Shown: piece after piece, positions 8,020-17,900 of the stretch
Layout: every line of letters begins with the position of its first letter
Numbering within the stretch: position 1 is the first letter of the stretch
Source of the DNA: Bacteroidota bacterium
Lineage (GTDB): Bacteria; Bacteroidota; Bacteroidia; Flavobacteriales; Weeksellaceae
Direction: 5' to 3'
Length of the DNA stretch: 64,000 nt
Assembly (NCBI GenBank): GCA_023461035.1
Contig: JAEWOD010000021.1
Span: 1 to 64,000 of the forward strand
The notes under the pieces: generated by a model
Told to the model about the DNA's origin: nothing
Seen by the model: the letters and a program-made list of their open reading frames with translations, nothing else
The model's database searches: none
Position numbers and translations under genes: made by a program

Positions 8020-10167
8020 ATGCAGGTATCTGAACAGACTTTACAAGACTTGGAATTTCCAAAAATTTTGGAAAAAATAAGTGAATTTGCTTTCAACGAA
8101 AGGACTTCTCAATTGATTTTGGATTTAAAACCCTATGAAAATCATGATCATTTGGTTCAGGATTTATTTGCTACGAACGAATACCTTTCTAGTTTCGAGA
8201 GCGGAAATCGCATTCCTTTTTCCGAATTCTTTTACATGAAAGAATTTCTGCCGCGTTTGGAAATTGAAAATTATTACCTGAATGCCGAACAATTCTTTCA
8301 AATCAAATCCAATTCAATTCAAATCAAAGAAATAACCAAATTCTTTACAGAATTTGAAACCTATTATCCTATGCTAAATTCTTTGGTTTCAGAAGTTCAT
8401 TATGAAAAACAAATTGTCAAAGAAATCGAATTGGTTTTTAACCGGCATGGTGAGATCAAAGATGATGCAAGCCCCGAACTTTTTGAAATCCGAAAACAAA
8501 TAAAACAAGTCACAGCCAGAATTTCCGATTTATTCAAAAAATCAATTGTCCATAACAGCCAGTATTTAGATGATATAAAAGAAACTGTTATTGATGATAA
8601 AAGAGTTTTGGCCGTGATTTCATCTGTCAGAAAACGTGTGAAAGGAAGATTTCTAGGCACTTCCAAAACGGGCTCTATTTCGTTTATAGAACCGGAATCA
8701 GTCTTAAAATCCAATAGAGAATTAGAAGAATTAAAAGAAGAAGAAGCCAAAGAAATCATCAAAATTCTTCGTCATTTAACTTCGATTATCGCTACTCATA
8801 AAGAACTGTTGGTGGAATATGAAGAACTGCTGGAATACTTTGATTTTACACAGGCAAAAGCAGAATTCGCACTCCAAATAAACGCTGTTTTACCCCAACT
8901 CAAAAACGAAATCATCCTGAATTTGGTGGATGCTTATCATCCTTTGCTTTTTCTTTCTAACAACGAAAAGAAATTAAAAACGATTCCCCAATCTTTAAAA
9001 CTGGATAAAAACCAACGCATCATCATCATTTCCGGACCCAATGCGGGAGGGAAAAGTATCACGTTGAAAACCATTGGTTTGAACCAATTGATGATTCAAA
9101 GTGGGATTTTGATTCCGGTTCATCCCAAATCGGAAATTGGTTTTTTTGATAAAATCTTTACCGACATTGGCGATAATCAATCCATTGAAAACCAATTAAG
9201 CACTTATAGTTATCGTTTAAAACAAATGTCTTATTTCATTAGAAATGTGGATAAAAATACTTTACTTTTGGTGGATGAATTCGGAACAGGTTCTGACCCC
9301 GAATTAGGTGGAGCTCTTGCAGAAGTTTTTTTTGAAGAATTTTATGAACGAAAAGCATTCGGGATTTTTACCACGCACTATACCAACATCAAAATCGCAG
9401 CGGAAAATTTGTCGGAAGCCATCAATGCGAGTATGCTTTTTGACGAAAAGTCGTTGAATCCGTTGTACAAACTGGAAATCGGTCAGGCAGGAAGTTCGTT
9501 TACATTTGAGGTGGCGGAGAAAAACAAAATTCCTTTCCGGTTAATTAACCGGGCAAAAAAGAAAGTAGAGCAGGATAAAGTCAGGTTGGACAAGACTATT
9601 TTGAAACTTCAACAGGAGAAATTCCAGATTCAGAAAACAAAGGATCAGGTAGAAGAATTAAAGCAAACTTCGGAATCACAAAGCAAGGAACTGGAATCTA
9701 CCCATGAGAAAATCAGAGAAAAACTGGTTGACTTTCAGCTTTTGTATGACAACGAACTGAAATCACTTCAAGCCGGAAAAAAAATGAATGATTGGGCCGA
9801 TGATTATTTGAAATCCAAAAACAAAAAGAAACTGATCGGTGATTTTTTGAAATGGGTAGAAATGGAAAATTCTAAAAAGACAGAAAGCCAATCCTCTGAA
9901 AAAGAAAAGGAGAGAGTTATCCAAAAAGAAGTCAAAAAAGAATTAAAGAGAAATCTGCAAACTATAAAAGTTGAAAAGAAAAAATTAGAAGAAAAAAAAG
10001 AAAAGGAAGTTCAAAAATCAATCGAGAGTTTGAAAAAAGGCGATCGTGTTAAAATCAGAGACAGCAATAGTGTGGCAACGGTTGAGAAGATTGAAGGCAA
10101 AACCATACTGTTAAATTATGGTCAATTTACCGCAAAAGTTTCTATATTTGACGTTTATAAAATTTAA
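8020..10167 (+). CDS. mutS2: MutS2-family ATPase lacking the Smr nuclease domain
   Basis: A 715-residue MutS-family ATPase. It has an N-terminal helical core region, Walker A GPNAGGKS at 339-346, a Walker B/DE motif in LLLVDEFGTGSDPELGG, and the TTHYTNIK switch, followed by a long Lys/Glu-rich coiled coil (about 505-665). MutS2 acts in recombination control and in rescue of collided ribosomes. The protein ends in a small KOW-like beta domain (KKGDRVKIRDSNSVATVEKI...DVYKI) at the point where Bacillus MutS2 (785 residues) continues into its Smr endonuclease domain, which is absent. The C-terminus aligns to a natural end, so this looks like the family form and not a truncation. Confidence 0.92.
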   Translation: MQVSEQTLQDLEFPKILEKISEFAFNERTSQLILDLKPYENHDHLVQDLFATNEYLSSFESGNRIPFSEFFYMKEFLPRLEIENYYLNAEQFFQIKSNSIQIKEITKFFTEFETYYPMLNSLVSEVHYEKQIVKEIELVFNRHGEIKDDASPELFEIRKQIKQVTARISDLFKKSIVHNSQYLDDIKETVIDDKRVLAVISSVRKRVKGRFLGTSKTGSISFIEPESVLKSNRELEELKEEEAKEIIKILRHLTSIIATHKELLVEYEELLEYFDFTQAKAEFALQINAVLPQLKNEIILNLVDAYHPLLFLSNNEKKLKTIPQSLKLDKNQRIIIISGPNAGGKSITLKTIGLNQLMIQSGILIPVHPKSEIGFFDKIFTDIGDNQSIENQLSTYSYRLKQMSYFIRNVDKNTLLLVDEFGTGSDPELGGALAEVFFEEFYERKAFGIFTTHYTNIKIAAENLSEAINASMLFDEKSLNPLYKLEIGQAGSSFTFEVAEKNKIPFRLINRAKKKVEQDKVRLDKTILKLQQEKFQIQKTKDQVEELKQTSESQSKELESTHEKIREKLVDFQLLYDNELKSLQAGKKMNDWADDYLKSKNKKKLIGDFLKWVEMENSKKTESQSSEKEKERVIQKEVKKELKRNLQTIKVEKKKLEEKKEKEVQKSIESLKKGDRVKIRDSNSVATVEKIEGKTILLNYGQFTAKVSIFDVYKI

Positions 10168-10180
10168 CAATAAAGGGAAT

Positions 10181-12166
10181 ATGAAAAAAAATGTACTGTT
10201 TGCAGCCTTATTATTTGCAGCAATGGGAAATGCGCAAGAAAAGGTTAACAAAGAAGAACTGCAAAAGATTGCAGATGAAGCCCAGTTGAAATATGAAGAA
10301 GCAAAGGTTTACGAAGAATTGAACATAAAACCTTACCATAGTTTTCCTGAGGAAGTTTCTTATGAAGGTGTAAACTCAGTGGGAATTCATGAATATTTAT
10401 ATATAGATAGTCAAACACAGATAAATTCTATGAATGTCGATTATTTATATGATAATGCTATACCAGGTGTAGCTGTTACAGGTTCTGGTTTTCGAGCTTA
10501 TATCTGGGATGGAGGAGCAATCAGAACCACACATCAAGATTTCGAAGGCCGGGCAACCAACATTCAAACTACGGGCTCCGGATCTCACTCGACTCCGGTT
10601 GCGGGTGTAATTATAGGTGCAGGGATAAATCCTTCTGCAAAAGGGATGGCATATCAGGCCAACATTTTTGGGTACAATTATACCAATAACCTTCAAGAAA
10701 TGATGCTTGCTTCAAATTCTGAAGAAAATGAAAATTATATGATTTCAAACCATTCATATGGTTCTTTGGCAGGGTGGTATTTTAATGATAGTAATTCAAC
10801 TTGGTATTGGTATGGATACCCGAATATTTCTCCAACAGAATCTGTATTGTTTGGATTTTACACTTCTACAGATGCTTCATGGGATAACCTAGCATACAAC
10901 TCACCACAACATAGCATGTTTAAATCCTCAGGTAATAATCGAACCGAGGGGCCAAATGCCACTGTGGATCACTATGCTTATGCGGCTGATGGCTCTTGGG
11001 AATTTTTCACAGGCGTAAACCGTCCAAATGACTGTACCACTCAAGGTGGATACGATTGTATTTCATTTGCAGGGTCTGTGGCAAAAAACATCATTCTGGT
11101 TGGAGCTATTAATCCGTTGGGCGGTAATCACCGATATGAAGAGCCTTCAGATGTTGTAGCGACTTGGTTTACCAGTTTTGGGCCTACAGATGACGGACGG
11201 ATAAAACCGGATGTAACAGCAGTTGGTTCAACCGTTATTTCTGCTAGCGGAAGTGGCGATACCCAATATGGTGCCAACGCCGGAACTTCCTTTTCCTCTC
11301 CCGCTGCTGCAGGAGTTGGATTATTATTACAACAAGTTAAAAACGAAGCAGATGGGGGCTACCTCCGTTCCGATATGATGAAAGCTTTATTGACTCATAC
11401 AGCATTTGAATCCGGAGCCTCATTGGGACCTGATTATCAATTTGGTTATGGATTGATTAATGCTTTTGGCGCAGCTGAAACATTATTGAATGTCAATGAA
11501 AATGCAATGGTAAGTGACTTAGTTTTAAATAATGGTGGAACTTATACCGTAGAAGTGGTTGCCACAGGTGATGAACCTTTAAAAGCCTCTATTGCTTGGT
11601 TGGATCCTGCCGGAACACCACTACCGGAATTGACTTTAAACGATAGAACTCCTATGTTGGTCAATGATTTGGATCTGCGGATCACCAACGGTGGGGATAC
11701 TTTTTACCCTTGGAAATTAAATCCGGACTCACCAGCTGCAGCTGCAACACAAGCCGATAATACAGTGGATAATCTAGAACAAGTTTTCGTTCAATCCCCG
11801 GTTGCCGGTCAAACTTACACTATCACAGTGAACCATAAAGGAACACTTACCAATGGTTCACAAAATTTTGCTTTGGTAATCACAGGAGTTGATTCACCTA
11901 TGGGAACTGCCGATGTAAACCTTGAAGATATTGTGGCTATTTACCCCAATCCGGTTATGGATAAATTAAATATCCAATTGAGCAAACAATTGAAAAATGC
12001 AGAAGTAAAAGTTTTCAATCAAATGGGACAAATCGTGTATGGACAAAAATTTGATTCGATGAAAAACAAAGAATCAATCGATTTCAAATCCTTACCTACA
12101 GGAGTGTACATGGTCTATATCAAATCTGAAGAAGGATTGATCACGAAAAAAGTAATCAAAAAATAA
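10181..12166 (+). CDS. Secreted S8 (subtilisin-like) serine peptidase with T9SS type A signal
   Basis: A 661-residue protein. The ATG at 10181, 14 bases after the upstream stop, gives a classical signal peptide (MKKNVLFAALLFAAMGNAQ); an earlier in-frame ATG at 10118 lies inside the upstream gene and is rejected. Subtilase triad: Asp110 in the IWDGG stretch, His136 in GSHSTPVAG, Ser370 in GTSFSSPAAAG. A C-terminal beta domain (about 450-570) and a T9SS type A sorting domain follow (YPNPVMDKLNI, GVYMVYIKSEEGLITKKVIKK). It is exported and fixed to the surface or released; probably a nutritional protease. A strong terminator follows. Confidence 0.92.
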   Translation: MKKNVLFAALLFAAMGNAQEKVNKEELQKIADEAQLKYEEAKVYEELNIKPYHSFPEEVSYEGVNSVGIHEYLYIDSQTQINSMNVDYLYDNAIPGVAVTGSGFRAYIWDGGAIRTTHQDFEGRATNIQTTGSGSHSTPVAGVIIGAGINPSAKGMAYQANIFGYNYTNNLQEMMLASNSEENENYMISNHSYGSLAGWYFNDSNSTWYWYGYPNISPTESVLFGFYTSTDASWDNLAYNSPQHSMFKSSGNNRTEGPNATVDHYAYAADGSWEFFTGVNRPNDCTTQGGYDCISFAGSVAKNIILVGAINPLGGNHRYEEPSDVVATWFTSFGPTDDGRIKPDVTAVGSTVISASGSGDTQYGANAGTSFSSPAAAGVGLLLQQVKNEADGGYLRSDMMKALLTHTAFESGASLGPDYQFGYGLINAFGAAETLLNVNENAMVSDLVLNNGGTYTVEVVATGDEPLKASIAWLDPAGTPLPELTLNDRTPMLVNDLDLRITNGGDTFYPWKLNPDSPAAAATQADNTVDNLEQVFVQSPVAGQTYTITVNHKGTLTNGSQNFALVITGVDSPMGTADVNLEDIVAIYPNPVMDKLNIQLSKQLKNAEVKVFNQMGQIVYGQKFDSMKNKESIDFKSLPTGVYMVYIKSEEGLITKKVIKK

Positions 12167-12182
12167 TTCAAACTAAAATAAG

Positions 12183-12208
12183 AAAGCCCGGTAATCCGGG
12201 CTTTTTTT
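12183..12208 (+). terminator. Terminator of the subtilase gene
   Basis: AAAGCCCGG, TAAT loop, CCGGGCTTT, then a T-run. It lies 16 bases after the stop and is nearly symmetric, so it may also stop the convergent DUF6048 transcript. Confidence 0.92.
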
Positions 12209-12235
12209 ATGCATTAATTTCTTATTGAAATTAGA

Positions 12236-12952
12236 TTAAAACAATTTATAGGTAATTCCCCAGAATACACTGAAATTAATCGGTCCTATATCTTTCCCGT
12301 ATCCCGGAATGACCAATGGATCCAATCCTTCCTGCTTTTTGCTACCCAAATAAATCTCCGGTCGCACCAAAACATCGGCGTAAAAATTACTGATTAACCG
12401 CACTCGTGCACCACCTACGACTTCCACCCAATAAGCACTGACATTTTCTTCGGGCAAACTTCCATATTCGTCCACTTGATTTCCTGAAATCCGTATCGGA
12501 TATTGATTAACAGTTTGTTTGTATGCTGCATAGGCAAATCTGGCGCCGGTATAAAAACCGGAAGAAGCATCTTCATAATCTTGCGAAATAAACCAATTAA
12601 ATCCCAATTTAAAATACAAACCGTTTACATCTATATTCCAATCAAGTTCGTCATAATGATTCTTTTCAAACCCAACTTCTGCCACTGCATTCCATTTTTT
12701 ATATACTTTGTAGGAAACCATCGCCTGCCCTCCTTGTTTATCCGTAAAAAAAGACATGGCCGGATTAAACAAATCCACACCCAGAAATAAATTGCCCGTT
12801 CTTTTCTTTGGAATCAGCAAACTATCTTTAATTGAATTGGATTCCTTCACCAGCGCATCGGCATCCAAAGAAACCGAATCCTCCTGCGCCATTACCGGAA
12901 TCGCACCCAAATTAATTGCTAAGCCTAATAAATAAATTGGTAGTCGTTTCAT
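12236..12952 (-). CDS. DUF6048-family outer-membrane-like protein
   Basis: A 238-residue exported protein with a signal peptide (MKRLPIYLLGLAINLGAIPVMAQ) and alternating beta strands rich in aromatic residues: GNLFLGVDLFNPAMSFF, VSYKVYKKWNAVAEVGFEKNHYDE, GLYFKLGFNWFIS, FYTGARFAYAAYK, and a terminal FSVFWGITYKLF. It looks like a small outer-membrane beta-barrel, ending in an aromatic residue. It is the last gene of the rlmD-DUF6452-DUF6048 set, an arrangement I recognise from Flavobacteriia, and overlaps the preceding gene by 41 bases. Function is unknown. Confidence 0.82.
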   Translation of the reverse strand: MKRLPIYLLGLAINLGAIPVMAQEDSVSLDADALVKESNSIKDSLLIPKKRTGNLFLGVDLFNPAMSFFTDKQGGQAMVSYKVYKKWNAVAEVGFEKNHYDELDWNIDVNGLYFKLGFNWFISQDYEDASSGFYTGARFAYAAYKQTVNQYPIRISGNQVDEYGSLPEENVSAYWVEVVGGARVRLISNFYADVLVRPEIYLGSKKQEGLDPLVIPGYGKDIGPINFSVFWGITYKLF

Positions 12953-13397
12953 CTTTTAATTCGTTTGATTCATCGGGTTCTATAGCCTGAATATGATTAA
13001 ATGTCGTCGTATATCCCAAATCTTCATAGACAACTCTAAAACCGCAAGCTTTTGAAACATACTCGGTTTGGGTAGTATAATTGACAGTCAGAATATCACG
13101 GTCGGTATTACTTCTCCTCCTCAATCTGAAAAAAGTCTGAGATTCATCCAAACCACCCAACGGCAGCTTGATACTATCGGTAAAAACTTTCAAATAAATC
13201 GTATCCGGATTTTCAAAACCTACTGTGGAAGATGCTTCTATGGTCAATGTATCCATTTGATTTTCAGTGTCCAATGTATTTCGGAATACAACCGTCAGAT
13301 AGGGAGTCCCTTCGCCAACACAAACATCATCTTCCTCACAGGAAACCGCAAAAATAATGGGAATAATTATGCCAAAAATTAAATATCTTTTCTTCAT
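12912..13397 (-). CDS. DUF6452-family lipoprotein
   Basis: A 161-residue exported lipoprotein: hydrophobic N-terminus with lipobox A-V-S-C (Cys20) followed by acidic residues. The rest is predicted beta structure without catalytic motifs (PYLTVVFRNTLDTE, DTIYLKVFTDSIKLPLGG, ILTVNYTTQTEYVSKACGFRVVYEDLG). It sits between rlmD and the DUF6048 gene, a conserved flavobacterial trio, and probably works with the DUF6048 barrel at the outer membrane. The real function is unknown. Confidence 0.82.
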   Translation of the reverse strand: MKKRYLIFGIIIPIIFAVSCEEDDVCVGEGTPYLTVVFRNTLDTENQMDTLTIEASSTVGFENPDTIYLKVFTDSIKLPLGGLDESQTFFRLRRRSNTDRDILTVNYTTQTEYVSKACGFRVVYEDLGYTTTFNHIQAIEPDESNELKDETTTNLFIRLSN

Positions 13398-13401
13398 AAT
13401 T

Positions 13402-14817
13402 CTAATCTATTCGCTCCAAAAGTACAACATTTTCCACATGATGCGTCTGCGGAAACATATCGACCGGTTGATTTTTTTTGATGACGTATTTCTCTTTCAT
13501 CAATTCCAAATCTCTCGCTTGCGTAGCCGAATTACAACTCACATAAACAACCTTTTCCGGATGAATCCTCAAAATGGTTTCCACCACATTTTTATGCATT
13601 CCGTCACGAGGCGGATCGGTAATCAACACATCTGGATGACCATTATGGATGATGAATTCATCGGTAAAAATATCTTTCATGTCACCACAATAAAACGTAC
13701 AATTTTCGATTCCATTTCGTCGTGCATTTTCCTTTGCAGCATCTATGGCTTCCTGAACGGCCTCCACGCCAATTACTTTTTTTGCCTTTTTGGAAACGAA
13801 TTGGGCGATGGTTCCCGTTCCGGTATATAAATCATAAACGGTTTCATCTCCTGTTAAACCGGCAAAATCTCTTGTGATTTTATAGAGCTCATAGGCTTGT
13901 TCGGGATTGGTTTGATAAAAACTTTTCGGACCGATTTTAAATTTCAGATCTTCCATTTCTTCCATGATGTGATCTTCTCCGGAAAAAATTTCGATTTCCA
14001 AATCATAAATCGAGTCGTTACCTTTTGGATTGATGGCGTACAACAAAGAAACAATCTGTGGAAATTTCAACTTTAAATTCTCCAAAAAAGCAATCCGTTT
14101 TTCTTTTTCTTCTCTGAAAAACTGAACCAACACCATGAATTCACCTTTTTGGTTGGAACGGATCATCAGCGTCCGTAAAAAGCCCTCCTGATTTTTCAAA
14201 TCATAAAAATCATATCCGTTTTCGTTCGCAAATTGTTTGGCTTCAAGACGAATGGCATTGGAGGGTTCTTTTTGGAGATGACATTCTTTGATATCGAGCA
14301 CTTTGCTCCATTGTCCGGGAATATGAAAACCAAGCGCATTCCGGTCATAGGTTTCGTCCGTGTTTCGGATTTCCTCCAAAGTCAACCATCGGGAATTTGA
14401 AAATGTATATTCCAATTTATTCCGATAATAATAATCATTGGCCGAGCCCAAAATCGGCGTAATTTCCAGGTTTTCAAATTTCCCGATTCGTTTCAGGTTG
14501 TTTTCCACTTCATCTTGTTTGAATTTCAATTGGGCATCATAACTCAGGTTCTGCCATTTGCATCCGCCACAAACCCCAAAATGCTCACATTTCGGATCTA
14601 CTCTGTATTCCGATTTACGAAGAATTTCTACGGCCTTCCCTTCCAAATAACTCGATTTCTTTTTGAAAACCGAAACATTTACGACATCGCCCGGAACGGC
14701 ATCCTGAATCAAAACCGTTTTTCCGTCGGGAGATTTTCCTATGGACACGCCCTTTGCTCCGGCACGAAGCACTTCTATGTTTTCCAGAAAAATTTCTTTT
14801 CGCTGTTTTCTTCCCAT
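13402..14817 (-). CDS. rlmD: 23S rRNA (uracil-5-)-methyltransferase RlmD
   Basis: A 471-residue SAM-dependent RNA methyltransferase of the TrmA/RlmD family, expected to make m5U1939 in 23S rRNA. A TRAM domain comes first (ENIEVLRAGAKGVSIG...VPGDVVNVSVFKK), then four cysteines for an iron-sulphur cluster (C...CGGCKWQ), the SAM site (YDLYTGTGTIAQFVS), the D-P-P-R-D-G motif and the catalytic Cys in VVYVSCNSATQARDL. The start at 14817 (MGRKQRKEIF) is preferred over 14856 because a TATCTTTG promoter box lies between them. First gene of the rlmD-DUF6452-DUF6048 operon. Confidence 0.94.
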   Translation of the reverse strand: MGRKQRKEIFLENIEVLRAGAKGVSIGKSPDGKTVLIQDAVPGDVVNVSVFKKKSSYLEGKAVEILRKSEYRVDPKCEHFGVCGGCKWQNLSYDAQLKFKQDEVENNLKRIGKFENLEITPILGSANDYYYRNKLEYTFSNSRWLTLEEIRNTDETYDRNALGFHIPGQWSKVLDIKECHLQKEPSNAIRLEAKQFANENGYDFYDLKNQEGFLRTLMIRSNQKGEFMVLVQFFREEKEKRIAFLENLKLKFPQIVSLLYAINPKGNDSIYDLEIEIFSGEDHIMEEMEDLKFKIGPKSFYQTNPEQAYELYKITRDFAGLTGDETVYDLYTGTGTIAQFVSKKAKKVIGVEAVQEAIDAAKENARRNGIENCTFYCGDMKDIFTDEFIIHNGHPDVLITDPPRDGMHKNVVETILRIHPEKVVYVSCNSATQARDLELMKEKYVIKKNQPVDMFPQTHHVENVVLLERID

Positions 14818-14821
14818 GGCG

Positions 14822-14829
14822 CAAAGATA
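14822..14829 (-). promoter_or_regulatory. rlmD -7 promoter element
   Basis: The minus strand reads TATCTTTG four bases before the ATG at 14817, so the mRNA would start close to the start codon. A possible -33 TTTG lies at 14854-14857. Confidence 0.55.
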
Positions 14830-14853
14830 ATTCAATAATAATTTGAATTCGTT

Positions 14854-14885
14854 CAAAATAAAACTGCCCGGAAAAACCGGGCAGT
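14854..14885 (-). terminator. Terminator of the Ig-like T9SS protein gene
   Basis: On the minus strand ACTGCCCGG, a TTTTT loop and CCGGGCAGT are followed by TTTTATTTT. It lies 25 bases beyond the stop of the 14910-18071 gene and protects the rlmD promoter next to it. Confidence 0.9.
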
Positions 14886-14909
14886 ATCTATTAATTAACT
14901 ATGAAAACT

Positions 14910-17900
14910 TTACTTCTTCCATACTTTAAAGGTTTCGACTTGTCCGTTTTCAAGTGTTGCTTTAAAAATATAAGCACCCGGAGAAAGTTGTTGAGTCGAA
15001 ATACTTGTATTTGAAGCATTCAAACTTTGTTCTGATATTCGTTGTCCTGCCAGATTGTAAATTTCGACTTTCGTCAGGTTTTTATTTGAAACGATGTTCA
15101 ATTGATCTTTAACCGGATTTGGATAATAGGCGAATTGGGCAGCAACCGGATTATTTGTGGTCAATAATTCATCACATTCACCCAATAATTTGTAAACCAA
15201 ATCTTTGTTGTTTGCTGTGGACCAATTTCCTCCGCTATTCAACGCAACCGGTAATCCGATTATATTTTGCGAAGTCGATTCCATGGCAAATGCATCTGTC
15301 ACTATTTCCATCCAATACTTTCCTCCCGCTAATTCTACCGGTTCGTTTAATTCAACGGTGTATTCGTGTCCCCAAAAACTTGTTCCATCCCAACTTCCGG
15401 TACTGATGTCGTCTATGATGGTTCCGTCCACCGTAAACAATTCGCTTCCGGGCAATCCTTCATCATCCGAATAAAATTTGAATTGGAAGGCAGTCGAATA
15501 GTTAATGGTAATCGGTTTCACTTTGTAAATCACAAATTCTGTTCCTTCCGGCACATCTATATCAACCGCCATCTGATAAGTTGAAGTTGCATATCCGTCT
15601 TCATGACCATTTCCTAAAACTTCCTGCATACAAGCAATTGGGCTGACGACCGTTACCTCTATTTCGTCATAAGCATCGTTTTCAACTGAAGTCGCACGAA
15701 CTGTTGCCACTCCTACTTCAACTCCCGTCACCAGTCCATTTTCATCAATTGTAATCAAATCTTCACCTTCGGTAATGGACCAAATAACTTCCTGGTTTTC
15801 TGTACCAAAAACTTCTGCTTGCAAAGCCAATGTTTCTCCTACCAAAACAGAAGCATCAGTTCCATCCACAGTCGTGATCAACACCGGCATAAGCGTACAA
15901 TTTCCGGATACATCAAAAACAGCATCAAAACCTCCGTCTGCCAATTTTCTCCATCCGTTTCCGTCTAAATAATCAATTTGATAATCGCCGCCAATAGTTC
16001 CGTAAACAGTTATATCCCAATATACCGAACCACCGTTTGCAGCAGTTGCCAAAGGTTGCATCCAGTACGTTCCTTGGCTTAGCGTAAGGGTTTCCGGCAG
16101 ATTTAATTCTACTTCATATTGGAATTGTCCGAAATCCCAGTCTCTCACAAATTTTTGAGAAGACGGAACCAAGTTTGTCAAAGTGATCATTTCTTCACCC
16201 GGCATTTCTCCGTGTTTGTTTTTAAATATTTTCAAATCAAATGAAGTCAAATCAACATTTGCCGGCGAAATAACGCTCAAACGAACCGTTCCCAACTCAA
16301 ACTGAACTCCAGATTCCACCACAAAGTCGTCTGCACCTTTTGCTCCGTTGTTTTTTGTGATGTTGTAACCCAAACCGAAAATCATGGATTCATGTCCTTG
16401 TGAACATCCGTTTTCCCAAACATTTACACGGATTTCGTCAGATAAAACACCGTCTTCATGGGTTGCTCTGATGATGGCAAATCCTTCTTCCCATCCTGTC
16501 ACCAATCCATTTTCATCCACAGAAACGACATCACTTCCTTCTTCTACAGTCCAAGTCACATATTGGTCAGCTTCAGCCGGTAAAACCGTAGCAAGTAATT
16601 GAAGCGTTCCGCCTATTTCGAAAATATCCGGATACACTTCGTCCAACGTAGAAACCGTTAAACTTTCCGCTTCTACCTCGCTTTGCTGGTTGGTGATGTT
16701 TACATCAATTGTATCAAAAATAGAAGAATTCTCTGCCGAATGTGCTTTTACCGTTACCACGGTATTTGAAGCGGTTGCCGTAAGTAATCCGTTTTGGTCG
16801 ATGCTGGCAAAGGTTTCGCCCTCTGTAATACTCCAAACCACTTCCTGACTTGCTTCTTCCGGAGAAACGGTTGCTACCAATTGTAAGCTTCCGTTGTCCA
16901 CCGTGATTTCCGGTGCTACTCCTCCTTCTGTTGTGATTTCAACGGTTTCGGCAGCCGGAATAAATAGATTTAGTTTTTTCACGGACAATTTTCCTAATCC
17001 CGAATCCATAAACGCCAAAGCCAGATTCCCCATACTATCTACCGCAAGTGAGTTAAAAGTCGCCTGATTTTCAGAAGCATATCCTGTCCCTGCCTGGTAC
17101 CATGAGTTTGTATCTCCATCATACGCCATCACTAAATTCCGAAGGAAAGCAGCGTCTTCCCAAATACTCAATGCGATGTAAACAATCCCGTTTGCGCCTA
17201 CAGCAATGCTTGTATGCTGTACACTGAAATCCGTAAAATTTTCCGGCCCTAATTGTGTCCAAGTTGTTCCATCAAATTTTTTCGCATTTAGTTTATATCC
17301 TCCTGCACCACTTGAAACATAAGCTACATACAAATTGTTTTCACTATCAATGGTCAGGGAGGAATTGTAATTTTCAGAATTTGCAGCCGCAGCCAAATCA
17401 ACGATTCCGCCTACTGGTTGCCAATTATCGGAAGAAGTAGCGGTTTCATCATTTTCATAAACGTGCAAATACCCGTTGTTGTTAAAACTCACATAGACTT
17501 TTCCATTGCTTCCGGCAGCCATATCCAGATAGGTTGGCGATCCGTTTGTGAATCCGGTATTTCCGACCTGAACCCAAGCTCCGTCCACAAATTTTTTGAT
17601 TGTTCCGTTGTTTTCGTTATTGGCTGCAAATAAAACATCATTAAAAGAAAAAGTAGATGAATTATAGTTCATCTGTGCATCTGTTACATTAGGCAAATCC
17701 TCCCAAGCACCGTTTACGAACCTTCTTGCTTCATGTCCCATATCCGGCCAACCTGCCTGATTGAAAAAATAAGGAATCCCATTGCTATCGACAGAAAGCG
17801 AATTATAGGTAGCATAGCCCGGTGTCATGCCCGGCACTCCTCCCAGATAACTCCATTCCGTTCCATCGAATTTTTGGACGGATCCTTTGGCTACCGAAGC

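Noticed and set aside
10118..10180. Longer start for the subtilase
   Set aside because: It lies inside the upstream MutS2-like gene and would place 21 residues before an otherwise perfect signal peptide.
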